NCBI GenBank assembly: GCA_020637235.1
Contig: JACJWG010000005.1
Span: forward strand, 186,001-250,000
DNA: 64,000 nt
Direction of reading: 5' to 3'
Origin: Acidimicrobiaceae bacterium
Lineage (GTDB): Bacteria; Actinomycetota; Acidimicrobiia; Acidimicrobiales; Ilumatobacteraceae
Below the pieces are notes generated by a model, which was not told the origin of the DNA, did not search any database, and saw only the letters and a list, made by a program, of their open reading frames with translations. The position numbers were made by a program, and so were the translations under genes. Shown here piece by piece: positions 54,561-62,095 of the stretch (its first letter is position 1; every line of letters starts with the position of its first letter).

Positions 54561-54813
54561 CGATCACCCGGTCGAACAGCCGACCGATGCGCCCGGCGCC
54601 GCCGCCGGCGGTGGCCCAGGTGACGACGAGCAGGGCCACGGCAGCCGCGCCGAGCATGACGAGGGCGTACTCGGTGGTGGCCTGCCCGCGGTCGCGATCG
54701 GGGTCACCGTCGTCGGCGACCACGGTCGACGAGGAGGCCGTCGCCGAGTGCTCGGTGGTGAGCTCGTGCCAGATGGTGACGGCATGGACGTAGGGACGAA
54801 GGAGGAACGGCAT
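54538..54813 (-). CDS. Flp-like pilin / DUF4244 protein
   Basis: 91 residues. A polar N-terminus (with the segment RDRGQATTEYALVMLG, including the conserved TEYA of Flp/DUF4244 proteins) leads to one hydrophobic helix (AAAVALLVVTWATA) and a Gly/Arg-rich end. It is probably the major pilin. The ATG at 54813 has GGAGGT six bases upstream. It lies within the Tad operon after TadC. Confidence 0.8.
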   Translation of the reverse strand: MPFLLRPYVHAVTIWHELTTEHSATASSSTVVADDGDPDRDRGQATTEYALVMLGAAAVALLVVTWATAGGGAGRIGRLFDRVIDAVLGRI

Positions 54814-54854
54814 CGGACACCTCCGGGGTGACGTGGTGACGGTGGTCGCGACGC

Positions 54855-55475
54855 TCAGACGGTGCGCAGCGACGAGAGGGCCCCGATGACGAGCGGGCCG
54901 ATCGAGAGACAGACGAACGACGGCAGGGTGCAGCACACCAGCGGCACCGACAGTCGCACCGGGATGCGGCGGGCCTCGGCCTCGGCGAGTCGTCGCCGGT
55001 GGGCTCGTGCGTCGTCGGCGAGCCGGTCGATCGTCGGAGCGAGCGGCAGACCGTCGCGCCATGCGGCGGTCACGGCACCGACCAGGGCGAGCGCCCGTGT
55101 GCCGAGGTGGTCCACCAGGGCGTCGAGAGCGTCGGCACGCCGCTCGCCGCGCTCCAGGCGCTGCAGCGTCGCGTCCAATGCGGGCAGCACGACCCGTGGC
55201 GCCGTCGAGCGGCTCATCTCGAGTGCGAGGTGCACGGGGAGGCCGGCCGTCAATCCCACCACCAGCAGGTCGAGCAGGTCGGGCATCGCCCGATCGAGCA
55301 GGGCGTCACGACGCCGGCGCGAACCGAGGCCGTGCCGCGATCGACCCGAGACATGCGTCGATCGTGACGTGGTGGACGCCCGCCCCGCGGCGGCCACGGG
55401 GCGGGCCGCCGACGTCGGCCACACCACGAGCAGCACCGCCGACGCCGCGACGACGGACGCCAGGACCGCGGTCAA
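54855..55475 (-). CDS. TadC-like type II secretion F-domain membrane protein
   Basis: 206 residues with a T2SS-F domain: DLLDLLVVGLTAGLPVHLALEMS, LVGAVTAAWRDGLPLAPTIDRLADDARAHRRRLAEAEA (in pieces), and C-terminal membrane segment RLSVPLVCCTLPSFVCLSIGPLVIGALSSL. It pairs with TadB in the inner-membrane platform. The start is TTG at 55475, overlapping the TadB stop (TTGA); the frame is open further upstream but lacks a better start. Confidence 0.82.
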   Translation of the reverse strand: MTAVLASVVAASAVLLVVWPTSAARPVAAAGRASTTSRSTHVSGRSRHGLGSRRRRDALLDRAMPDLLDLLVVGLTAGLPVHLALEMSRSTAPRVVLPALDATLQRLERGERRADALDALVDHLGTRALALVGAVTAAWRDGLPLAPTIDRLADDARAHRRRLAEAEARRIPVRLSVPLVCCTLPSFVCLSIGPLVIGALSSLRTV

Positions 55476-56143
55476 CGATCGGCTCCGATCACCCGGCGCA
55501 TCCACCACCAGCCGATCGCGTTCAGGATCACGCCGATCAGCGACAGCACGACGACGACGCCCGACGTGGTGTACGCCGCCCGCACCGACGGGCTGCTCAG
55601 CACGCTCCAGCCGGCGAACGCGAGCGGCAACAGCGTGAGCACCCGAGCGCTGGCGCGTGCCTGTGCCGCTTGGGCGAGGCGCTCGGCGCGCCAGGCGCGG
55701 CGTTCGCGTACGACGACGCTCGTGCGTTCGAGCACCTCGGCGAGGGCGCTGGTGTGAGCGGTGCCCAGTCGGAGCGCGTGGACGACGAGGTCGTCCTCCA
55801 CATCGCCGGATCGGTGCTCGGCGAGGGCATCGACCAGCGGGCGGTCGTGCGCGAGCGCGTTCGCCACCTCGACGAGGCGACCCGGCGACTCCGCCAGGGT
55901 CGACACCAGCGCCGCCCGCACGCCGGCGCCGGATCTGACCTCGCGCTGCAGCCGGTCGAGCAGCTGCGCCACGTCGGCAGAACGGCGGCGGCGTCGGGGC
56001 CGCCGAGCGTCGGCGCTCGCGCCAGGTGACGCCAGCGGCCGCGGCGGCCGCGCCCATCCGCCGAGCGAGGTGAACACGACGACGGCGACCGAGGCGACCA
56101 CCACGAGGTCGAGGCCGAGCGGTCCGAGCGCCACCCCGGTCAC
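55472..56143 (-). CDS. TadB-like type II secretion F-domain membrane protein
   Basis: 223 residues: an N-terminal helix (GLDLVVVASVAVVVFTSLGGW), a T2SS-F domain (DRLQREVRSGAGVRAALVSTLAESPG, HALRLGTAHTSALAEVLERTSVVVRERRAWRAERLAQAAQARASARVL in pieces) and two C-terminal helices. It forms the platform with TadC. The GTG at 56143 overlaps the TadA stop (GTGA). Confidence 0.85.
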   Translation of the reverse strand: MTGVALGPLGLDLVVVASVAVVVFTSLGGWARPPRPLASPGASADARRPRRRRRSADVAQLLDRLQREVRSGAGVRAALVSTLAESPGRLVEVANALAHDRPLVDALAEHRSGDVEDDLVVHALRLGTAHTSALAEVLERTSVVVRERRAWRAERLAQAAQARASARVLTLLPLAFAGWSVLSSPSVRAAYTTSGVVVVLSLIGVILNAIGWWWMRRVIGADR

Positions 56144-57090
56144 CGGCGGCCTCGCCGCAGGGGCAGCCGGCGCTGGAGGGCGTCGGCCAGCACCCGGTGC
56201 TCGCCGGCCGATCCCACCTCGACGACCTCGCGGATGCGTCGCCCGCGCTCGTCGCGCTCGAGGTGCACCACGATGTCGATCGAGCGCATCACCTGCGCCG
56301 TCACGTCGTCGAGCGGCCAGCCGGGCGAGCTGCGCACCACCAGCGACGCGAGCCGGTGCAGCGCGTCGAGGGCGCCGTTCGCGTGCACGGTGGAGAGCGA
56401 ACCGTCGTGACCGGTGTTGAGCGCCTGGAGCAGGTCGACGGACTCGTCGCCGCGGATCTCGCCGATCACGAGTCGGTCCGGACGCAGCCGGAGTGCGGTG
56501 CGGACCAATCTCGACAACTCGATCGCCGCGGCGCCCTCGCTCGCCGGACGGGTCTCGAGGCGCAGCACGTGTGGCGACGAGAGGTGCAGTTCGGCGGTGT
56601 CCTCCAACGTCACGATCCGTTCGTGCACGGGAATGCAGCCGGCCAGCGCATTGAGCAACGACGTCTTGCCGGAGCTGGTGGCGCCGCTCACCAGCGTGTT
56701 GCAGCGCGCCGCCACCACCTCGCGGAGCAGTTCGACCAGATGGCCCTCGCCGAAGTCGTCGAGATCCAATGGCAGCCGTCGGAAGCGTCGGAAGGCGAGG
56801 CACGGCCCGTCGGCCGCCACCGGCGGCAGCACTGCGCACACGCGTGTGCCGTCGGGGAGACGCGCGTCGACGATGGGCGAGGCCCGGTCGAGGCGACGCC
56901 CGAGCGGTGCCAGGACGCGTTCGATCACGACGTCGACGACGCCGGCGTCGAGGCGCCCCACGTATTCGACGCCGGGGCGGTCGGCGCGCTCGATCCACAC
57001 CTCGCGACCCGCGTTCACCAGCACCTCGTCGACGTCGTCGGCGTAGACCCAACGATCGAGATCGCCGAGGCCGAACACCGACCGCGTCAC
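56140..57090 (-). CDS. TadA/CpaF-type secretion ATPase
   Basis: 316 residues. The N-terminal segment VNAGREVWIE and the RSPIVDARLPDGTRV-like region are typical of CpaF, followed by GATSSGKTSLLNALAG (Walker A), LEDTAELHL, RPDRLVIGEIRGDE (Walker B) and NTGHDGSLSTVHANGALDAL (His box). It powers pilus assembly. It is somewhat short for the family because the N-terminal domain is reduced. It overlaps TadZ and TadB by 4 nt each. Confidence 0.93.
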   Translation of the reverse strand: MTRSVFGLGDLDRWVYADDVDEVLVNAGREVWIERADRPGVEYVGRLDAGVVDVVIERVLAPLGRRLDRASPIVDARLPDGTRVCAVLPPVAADGPCLAFRRFRRLPLDLDDFGEGHLVELLREVVAARCNTLVSGATSSGKTSLLNALAGCIPVHERIVTLEDTAELHLSSPHVLRLETRPASEGAAAIELSRLVRTALRLRPDRLVIGEIRGDESVDLLQALNTGHDGSLSTVHANGALDALHRLASLVVRSSPGWPLDDVTAQVMRSIDIVVHLERDERGRRIREVVEVGSAGEHRVLADALQRRLPLRRGRR

Positions 57091-57767
57091 GTGGGCACCG
57101 CCGGAGCCGACGTCGGCGCGCTCGCACGAACCCGTTCGATCGCCCGCATCCAGGCGGTGGGGAAGCGCCTGCCGAGCAGGCCCTGGTCGGCCAGTCGGGC
57201 CATCGCCGGGTCCCAGTGCACGTCGGCGAGGATCGGGGCGCCCACGATCGATGCGATGTCGGCGGTCCGGTACTGGTGCACGGGCTCGCGTACGACCACC
57301 ACGCCGGTGGCGTTGCCGGGCAGGCGGACGGCGCGTCGGAGCGCGAGGTACTCGGGGCGGGTGACGAGGAGCGACTGCCGAGCGCAGGCGTGCAGGACGT
57401 GGTGACGCGCGTGGGGACCGGCATCGACCACGACCTCGACCGGGCCGGCGCTGCAGGCGTGGCCGAGCCGTTCGGCGTGCACCGCCTCGATCGGGCGGCC
57501 GTCGTCGAGCCGCCCGGCCGGCACGAGTTGCAGGTCGGGTGCCACCTCGACGGCCAGGCGCGCGAGCGACTCAGGGGTGGCGTGCGGCGAGGCGAGCCAG
57601 TCGCCGACGCCGGGCCCGTCGGGCAGGTCGACACCGAGCAGGGCCGGCAGGTCGCCGCCGAGGTCGACGAGCACGGTGGGCCCCGAGCGGGCCGAGACCA
57701 TCGCGAGGGACGCGGCGACGAGCGTCGCGCCGGATCCGCCCTTGGCGGACCAACAGAGCGTGTACAT
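57087..57767 (-). CDS. TadZ/CpaE-like ParA-family protein with degenerate Walker A
   Basis: 226 residues of the ParA/MinD fold at the head of the Tad operon. The deviant Walker A reads KGGSGATLVAASLAM, in which the second Lys is replaced by Ala, while the signature Lys at the start is kept. The switch region is LVDLGGDLPALLGVD and the DAGPHARHHVLHA segment is in the usual place. TadZ positions the Tad machine, often without ATPase activity. Start ATG at 57767; it is divergent from tRNA-Sec. Confidence 0.83.
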   Translation of the reverse strand: MYTLCWSAKGGSGATLVAASLAMVSARSGPTVLVDLGGDLPALLGVDLPDGPGVGDWLASPHATPESLARLAVEVAPDLQLVPAGRLDDGRPIEAVHAERLGHACSAGPVEVVVDAGPHARHHVLHACARQSLLVTRPEYLALRRAVRLPGNATGVVVVREPVHQYRTADIASIVGAPILADVHWDPAMARLADQGLLGRRFPTAWMRAIERVRASAPTSAPAVPT

Positions 57768-57891
57768 GGAGAGCCTCCGAGTGCGATCGGCACGGGAGGG
57801 GGAAGCGGCCGGGAAGCTACCGCTGCCGACGGCAGGTCACAACGGCTTGCTCGTACCGAGCCACCGCTAGGGTGACCGCGCACGTGAGCGG

Positions 57892-57987
57892 GGAGGTGTC
57901 TGGGCGCCTGGTGGGCTCCACCGCCTTCAAAGCGGCTGGGACGAGCGATCCTCGTCCGGCGGGTTCGATTCCCGTCCACCTCCGCCA
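57892..57987 (+). tRNA. selC: tRNA-Sec (anticodon UCA)
   Basis: A 96-nt tRNA with acceptor GGAGGTG pairing with CACCTCC, a discriminator G and encoded CCA (57985-57987). The anticodon stem CCGC/GCGG holds the loop CTTCAAA (anticodon TCA). The long variable arm is a clean 7-bp hairpin (GGACGAG/CTCGTCC) and the T-arm is GCGGGTTCGATTCCCGT. The 8-nt acceptor side ends in one T-C mismatch. Its length and variable arm fit only tRNA-Sec. It serves selA and selB at the left end of the window. Confidence 0.95.
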
Positions 57988-58007
57988 CGTGCTCACCGGC
58001 CGGTTCG
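57987..58007 (+). repeat. 21-bp direct repeat, left copy (island boundary, candidate att site)
   Basis: Identical over 21 bp to 62868-62888. It starts ACGTGCTCACC, continues with the palindromic core ACCGGCCGGT and ends TTCG. The left copy begins on the last base of tRNA-Sec, so the repeat sits where many islands insert, although it does not include the tRNA sequence itself. The two copies enclose only accessory genes. Confidence 0.75.
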
Positions 58008-58160
58008 CTGAGCTGCCGAGAGGGGTCCGTGTGCTTGGACCGACGTATCGGCGGGGGAACCACACCAAGGGTCAGGCTTCGTGGGGTTGCGCCGGTGGAG
58101 CGGCGGCGGAACCACACGGAGGTCTGGCCGAGCGGTGGCGGTCGCGACCGCCTGCTCGAC

Positions 58161-58352
58161 ATGAGCGAGATGTGCGAGCTGCCGCTGACCCACGCGTCCG
58201 ACCTGCACGCCCTGGAACACGTTCCCGTGGCGCAGGCGGCCGCTCAGCGTTGGATCGAGGTGCTGGGCGAAGCCGCGTCGCACGTGTCCGACGAGCTCAA
58301 GGCTGCGCATCCCGAGATCCCGTGGCGGGAGCTGGCCGCCGCTTCGTCAGGC
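58161..58352 (+). pseudogene. HepT (DUF86, MNT/HEPN toxin) remnant
   Basis: The reading frame contains RWIEVLGEAASHVSDELKAAHPEIPWREL, in pieces, the well-known central segment of HepT-type HEPN toxins (GEA..S.EL...HPEIPWR). The RxxxxH motif that should follow within 25 residues is lost because the frame runs into the 3' end of the next (opposite) gene. The region before residue 20 is unlike HepT, and no MNT antitoxin partner is nearby, so this is a truncated remnant. Confidence 0.6.
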
Positions 58353-58914
58353 GGGATCGAGGGGCACGGCCGAGGCGATCTGGCGTGCGATGTCGCTCGG
58401 AGATCGCCCGTCCCCGAACACCACCAGGTCGGCCAGCGAGAGGTTCTGCCGGGAGCCGATCCATTCCTCGAGGTAGTCGTGGCCGTCCCGAATCCAGTCG
58501 GTGCCCTTGTCCCGTTCGCATCGTTCGCGCAAGACGCGACGTGACTCGGCCGGGTCGGGTGAAGGCAGGAGGAAGACCACGAACGCGGCGCCGAGCACAC
58601 GCGCCGCCTCGTCGAATCGTTCCTCGTCCTCGAAGTGGCTGTGCCCGGCACCCAGTGCGATCACCGCCGTCGGGAAGTCCGTGAGCGCTGCGAGCGCTGC
58701 GAGCCGCGCCGGCTGCCACCAGCGATGGGGCGTTTCGGAAGCCGTCGACCTCGATTCGTTCGACGAAGTCGCTCACGGGCTGACCGACCGTGTCGTCGTA
58801 GCGGTGGCCGACGGCGTCGATGTCGACGATGTCTCGATCGAGGAGGCCGGCCAGGATCTCACCCACGGTCGACTTGCCGGTGCCCGCAGGGCCGATGAGC
58901 GCGATCGGCTTCAC
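58347..58914 (-). pseudogene. P-loop kinase (shikimate/gluconate-kinase-like), frameshifted
   Basis: Two frames together give one product. The first begins at the ATG at 58914: KPIALIGPAGTGKSTVGEIL, then VDIDAVGHRYDDTVGQPVSDFVERIEVDGFR. The second continues with HRWWQPARLAALAALTD and IALGAGHSHFEDEERFDEA, then VVFLLPSPD, DWIRDGHDYLEEW and SDIARQIA. The switch falls near 58735 in TTCCGAAACGCCCC; removing one base there joins the halves. It is either a real inactivating frameshift or a sequencing error in a short homopolymer. Confidence 0.75.
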
Positions 58915-59057
58915 ACGGCCAGCCTGTCACCGTCGCTGGGTCTCCAGCCGGCTCTCGGCGAGCGAGAGCTCCGCCCGGTGGTCATGGCCGTCGTTCTGCG
59001 CTCCCACCGTCCGGCCGGTACCTCGAGCGGTACGGCAGCTCGAGGCGAGATGCCGGG

Positions 59058-59087
59058 TTGCCCCACTAGTAGTACCATAGGTAGCAT
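59058..59087 (+). promoter_or_regulatory. promoter and operator region of mazEF
   Basis: A -35-like TTGCCC (59058-59063) and -10-like TAGCAT (59082-59087) are 18 nt apart, and the ATG of the antitoxin is only 6 nt beyond, so the transcript would be nearly leaderless. The palindromes ACTAGT (59065-59070) and TACC-ATA-GGTA (59073-59083) lie in the spacer, as expected for an autoregulated operator. Confidence 0.55.
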
Positions 59088-59093
59088 CCTGGT

Positions 59094-59312
59094 ATGAAGG
59101 TCAGTGTCAGCCTGCCAGACGAGGACGTGGAGTTCCTCGACACGTACGCCGAGCGAGGGGGCTTCGCCTCGAGATCGGCCGTGCTCCACAAAGCAGTCCG
59201 ACTGCTGCGTGCCTCGGAGTTGGGCGCCGCCTACGAAGACGCGTGGGCAGAGTGGGAGGCGGCCGACGACAGTGCTCTCTGGGAGTCCACGGCAGCGGAC
59301 GGACAGGCCTGA
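59094..59312 (+). CDS. antitoxin with ribbon-helix-helix N-terminus (MazE-type)
   Basis: 72 residues: VSVSLPDEDVEFLDTYAERGGFASRSAVLHKAVRLLR is a ribbon-helix-helix DNA-binding domain, and the acidic tail (EDAWAEWEAADDSALWES) should wrap the toxin. The stop shares one base with the toxin start (TGATG). It is followed by a MazF toxin, giving a complete module. Confidence 0.88.
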   Translation: MKVSVSLPDEDVEFLDTYAERGGFASRSAVLHKAVRLLRASELGAAYEDAWAEWEAADDSALWESTAADGQA

Positions 59313-59659
59313 TGCGGCGAGGTGAGATCCGGCTCGTCGACCTCGAACCCGTCCGAGGTGCAGAGGCCGACAAGCAGCGTCCAGCGATCATCGTCAGCAA
59401 CGACGGCGCCAACAACGCAGCGCAGCGCCTCGGGCGAGGCGTCATCACCGTCGTGCCAGTCACGTCGAGTACCGATCGCGTCTACCCGTTTCAGGTCTTC
59501 CTGCCTGCGAGCGTCACAGGCCTGACGGCTGACTCGAAGGCGCAAGCGGAGCAAGTGCGCTCGATCGCCATTGAACGCCTCGGTCGACGAATCGGCATGC
59601 TCAACGCAGAACTGCAGACGGATCTCGACGAAGCACTTCGTCTCCACCTCGCTCTCTGA
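59312..59659 (+). CDS. MazF-type mRNA interferase toxin
   Basis: 115 residues of the PemK/MazF fold: MRRGEIRLVDLEPVRGAEADKQRPAIIVSN at the N-terminus (in pieces), VITVVPVTSSTDRVYPFQV, then QAEQVRSIAIERLGRRIG. The conserved GEI-W/L, RPxxIVSN and QVRSI..RL segments are intact, so it looks functional; it should cut mRNA at short sequences. The start overlaps the antitoxin stop. Confidence 0.92.
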   Translation: MRRGEIRLVDLEPVRGAEADKQRPAIIVSNDGANNAAQRLGRGVITVVPVTSSTDRVYPFQVFLPASVTGLTADSKAQAEQVRSIAIERLGRRIGMLNAELQTDLDEALRLHLAL

Positions 59660-59709
59660 CTGCCGAGCCAGCAACGCTCCGACCGGCAGCTCGGCTCGGG
59701 CCGGTGCTG

Positions 59710-60120
59710 TCACACGGCGAAGATTTCGACGAGACCTTCGAGGGCCTGGAAGTCGTCCGGGTTGCGGGTGTAGAGCGGGAGTTCCTTCGAGCACGCCACC
59801 GCGGCAATGAGCAGGTCGACGGCTCACGCACCGCGAGCCTCGCGGCCTGCAGCGGTGACCGCTGCGTACACGCGGCCGTATGCGCGGGAGGCCTCTGCAT
59901 CGAACGGCAGCGGATCGAACACTGCCTCGGCTCGCTGGAGTCGATCCTGGCGTCGGGCTCGTTCTTCGGTGTCTTGCGTCGCGTGTGGTCCGGCAGCGAG
60001 TTCGGCCATGGTGATCGCGCTGACCGCGGACTCGATGGGGAGCAGACTCGGGTCGAGCCGCTCGAGGTCGATGATGACCGAGGTGTCGAGCAACCCCTGT
60101 GCTCGTCGCTGGTCAGCCAC
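59710..60120 (-). pseudogene. VapC-type PIN toxin interrupted by an in-frame TGA
   Basis: The GTG at 60120 starts a PIN protein: LLDTSVIIDLERLD (first Asp), ITMAELAAGPHATQ (Glu), then GREARGA followed by TGA at 59826-59824. Downstream, the same frame continues AVDLLIAAVACSKELPLYTRNPDDFQALEGLVEIF to a second TGA at 59710, and these residues are exactly the missing end of VapC with the third and fourth acidic positions. In relatives the interrupted position is normally Arg, so a CGA-to-TGA transition explains it. The truncated product should be inactive. Confidence 0.85.
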
Positions 60121-60367
60121 GCGGAGACGGGTCCTGGTCGACGACGGCGTCGAGATCGTCGCGGAAGCGGCGGGCGTCCACGGCAGGCGCATGGCGGAAC
60201 ATGGCCACGACCGTGTCGGTGGACACGAAGCGATGACGTCGCAGCGGAGTCAGTTCGCCGACCGGCGTGCCGTTGCGCGTCACGATGAACGACTCGCCCT
60301 GATCGAGGGAACGCATGATCTCGCCACTGTCGTTGCGCAGCTCTCGTTGCGTGATCGTCCGAATCAT
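60113..60367 (-). CDS. Phd/VapB-type antitoxin
   Basis: 84 residues: RTITQRELRNDSGEIMRSLDQGESFIVTRNGTPVGELTPL (in pieces) is the Phd/YefM fold that binds DNA, and the C-terminal part (FRDDLDAVVDQDPS) neutralises the toxin. The start is ATG at 60367, 4 nt from a perfect palindrome that is surely its operator. It overlaps the broken toxin gene by 8 nt. Confidence 0.9.
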   Translation of the reverse strand: MIRTITQRELRNDSGEIMRSLDQGESFIVTRNGTPVGELTPLRRHRFVSTDTVVAMFRHAPAVDARRFRDDLDAVVDQDPSPRG

Positions 60368-60371
60368 GACC

Positions 60372-60398
60372 AGTCCGTAGCACAGCGTGCTACGGACT
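60372..60398. promoter_or_regulatory. perfect 12-bp inverted repeat, operator of the vapB module
   Basis: AGTCCGTAGCAC, spacer AGC, then GTGCTACGGACT: a perfect 27-bp dyad directly upstream of the antitoxin ATG. Phd/VapB repressors bind GTAGCAC-type dyads, so this is very likely the autoregulation site. On the minus strand TTGCGA and TACGGA could be the -35 and -10, overlapping the dyad. Confidence 0.8.
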
Positions 60399-60434
60399 CG
60401 CAACCACCCGACCGGATCGGCGGCTCGGCTCGGA

Positions 60435-60833
60435 TCAGGTACTGAGGAGTTCGACGTGGCAACGAACGCCTGGCGCCCGCGAGAGCCTGCCGTCAGCGGT
60501 GAGAAGCGGGTAGCCGAGAGACTCGGCGAGCGCGACGTACGCCGCGTCGTAGGGAGTCACACTGGAGCGCAGTTCATAGGCACGGATCATCAGCGGGCCT
60601 GTCGGGAAGCGATCGAGGGGGAGGGCCAGGAGGTCGTCGACTGCTGCTTTGAATCGTCGTGCTGTGAGGTCGCCTGCTCGCCACCGCATGCGGAGCACGG
60701 CGACGGTTTCGACGTCGATGAGATCGGGGGCGGCGAGGTGGGTTTCCCCGGCGACGCGTGTCCTGGCTGTTCTCCCGGCCTGGCCGTCGTCTCCGACGAG
60801 GTTGGCCATGATCGAGGCGTCGACGACGATCAC
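60435..60833 (-). CDS. PIN-domain toxin (VapC-type), intact
   Basis: 132 residues with the complete PIN set: VVDASIMANLVG (Asp5), DLIDVETVAVLRM (Asp/Glu), SVTPYDAAYVALAESLG (Asp) and LLTADGRLSR (Asp). Such toxins cleave tRNA or rRNA. It overlaps its antitoxin by 4 nt (ATGA), the usual arrangement. Confidence 0.92.
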   Translation of the reverse strand: MIVVDASIMANLVGDDGQAGRTARTRVAGETHLAAPDLIDVETVAVLRMRWRAGDLTARRFKAAVDDLLALPLDRFPTGPLMIRAYELRSSVTPYDAAYVALAESLGYPLLTADGRLSRAPGVRCHVELLST

Positions 60834-61060
60834 ATCCGTCCGCGTTCGTCGTCGAGATCCCGCACTGCGGTGTCGAATCCGACCTTGCCGCCTCGCCGGC
60901 GGCCGATTCGGTCGAGCACGTCGTTGAGCGTCGGGGTGCTGGCGAGCCTGGTCAGTTCGGTCGCCAGATACTGCTGCAGCGACTTACCCTCTGCCTCGGC
61001 TCGTCGCTGAAGGTTCGCATGGACATCGTCCGGGAGATCTCGCACCAACACGTTCGGCAT
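60830..61060 (-). CDS. FitA/VapB-type ribbon-helix-helix antitoxin
   Basis: 76 residues beginning NVLVRDLPDDVHANLQRRAEAEGKSLQQYLATELTRLA (in pieces), the classic FitA-type RHH, followed by DVLDRIGRRRGGKVGFDTAVRDLDDERGRM (in pieces), the toxin-binding tail. Start ATG at 61060. The dyad ATGC-AA-GCAT overlaps the start region and may be an operator half-site. Confidence 0.9.
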   Translation of the reverse strand: MPNVLVRDLPDDVHANLQRRAEAEGKSLQQYLATELTRLASTPTLNDVLDRIGRRRGGKVGFDTAVRDLDDERGRM

Positions 61061-61195
61061 GCTTGCATTCTGCTATCGGCTCTGGCGAAAGGCAACCCTC
61101 GCCACCCGCCCCAATGCCCGGAGCGCGCGTCGCCCACGGCACCAGGCCGAGCAGTGCGGCAGATCGGATCGGCCTCATCGTGGCATGCTCGACTC

Positions 61196-61348
61196 GTGGC
61201 TCGGGTTCTCGTCGTCAAGTTGATTGCCGACGAACGTGTCGCCTTTCCGGTGTGGGCCAACAACATCGCGGAGGTGCGCTTGGGGGTAGTCGGCGGCGGC
61301 GCTGTGGCGTTCGTCGAAGAAACGCCCGAGACCGAGGCGCGCCGGTGA
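61196..61348 (+). CDS. 50-residue protein coupled to the HEPN-motif gene
   Basis: A GTG start at 61196 gives ARVLVVKLIADERVAFPVW, then NNIAEVRLGVVGGGAVAFVEETPETEARR in two pieces. The first half looks beta-stranded. The stop overlaps the next start (GTGA), indicating coupled translation, as in antitoxin-toxin or protein-chaperone pairs. No family recognised. Confidence 0.55.
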   Translation: MARVLVVKLIADERVAFPVWANNIAEVRLGVVGGGAVAFVEETPETEARR

Positions 61349-62058
61349 GTGTCCAGCCGACCCGCGAACGCCTCGACGTCATCGCAGGCACTCTTGTGCA
61401 CGATCGCGCCAAGCTCTCGATTGCCGATGCCCGAACGCTGTACCTCTTCGCTCCCGGCTACGTGCGAGAGATGATCAACGGCCGGGTGTTCGTGCGCCAC
61501 GTGCGGTCGTCCCTCGATGCCGCACTCGGGGACGTTCGAGGGGTTTCAGGCCGCGACGGCCGAGGCAACGTTGTTGACCTCGATCAGACCCGGTGTTGGC
61601 TTGGAGCCTCGGGCTATCTGATGCTGCTCGACCAGATTTGTACGGTGTTCGACTACGGCGGGTTCGAGGGGCTACTCACGTCCGACATGGCTGGGCTGAG
61701 CGCCGATGAAGCCGGCGCAATCTATGGACTGCGAAACGCATTTGTCCACAGTTACGGCTTGGTCAACGACGCCAAGGGCCTGAAGGACGCGACTCGTCGT
61801 CGACGCCGACACACCTTCAACCTCACGGTGGGCCAGAGCACATTGGTCACGCTTGGCGATCGAACAAATGTCCTGACGGCGAAACTGCCCGACTTGCCGC
61901 CGACGACCATCGATCTCGGTCGGCTTGGCGATCACGTCGAGATGATCGTCGAGCAGATTCGTGCTTCTCACCTCACTGGCGTGTCACTGCCCTGGGCCGT
62001 GACTGACATCGATGAGTTCGTGGGCCTCTCGTTCTTCAGTCACTACGACACGATCTGA
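61345..62058 (+). CDS. HEPN-motif protein (candidate RNase)
   Basis: 237 residues; the segment GLRNAFVHSYGLVND carries R130-x4-H135, the RxxxxH signature of HEPN ribonucleases, between two predicted helices (LSADEAGAIYGLRNA and ATRRRRRHTF). The remainder is not recognised. The gene is AT-richer than its surroundings and sits in the accessory island. With the coupled 50-residue protein upstream it may be a toxin-antitoxin-like pair, though a merely structural fold is also possible. Confidence 0.6.
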   Translation: MSVQPTRERLDVIAGTLVHDRAKLSIADARTLYLFAPGYVREMINGRVFVRHVRSSLDAALGDVRGVSGRDGRGNVVDLDQTRCWLGASGYLMLLDQICTVFDYGGFEGLLTSDMAGLSADEAGAIYGLRNAFVHSYGLVNDAKGLKDATRRRRRHTFNLTVGQSTLVTLGDRTNVLTAKLPDLPPTTIDLGRLGDHVEMIVEQIRASHLTGVSLPWAVTDIDEFVGLSFFSHYDTI

Positions 62059-62095
62059 AGACAGGCGTACTGCCTCGTATCGGCAGATCGGATCG

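Noticed and set aside
59824..59826. TGA in vapC as a true selenocysteine codon
   Set aside because: Homologous position is Arg rather than Cys/Sec, and there is no functional reason for Sec in a PIN toxin; nonsense mutation is simpler.
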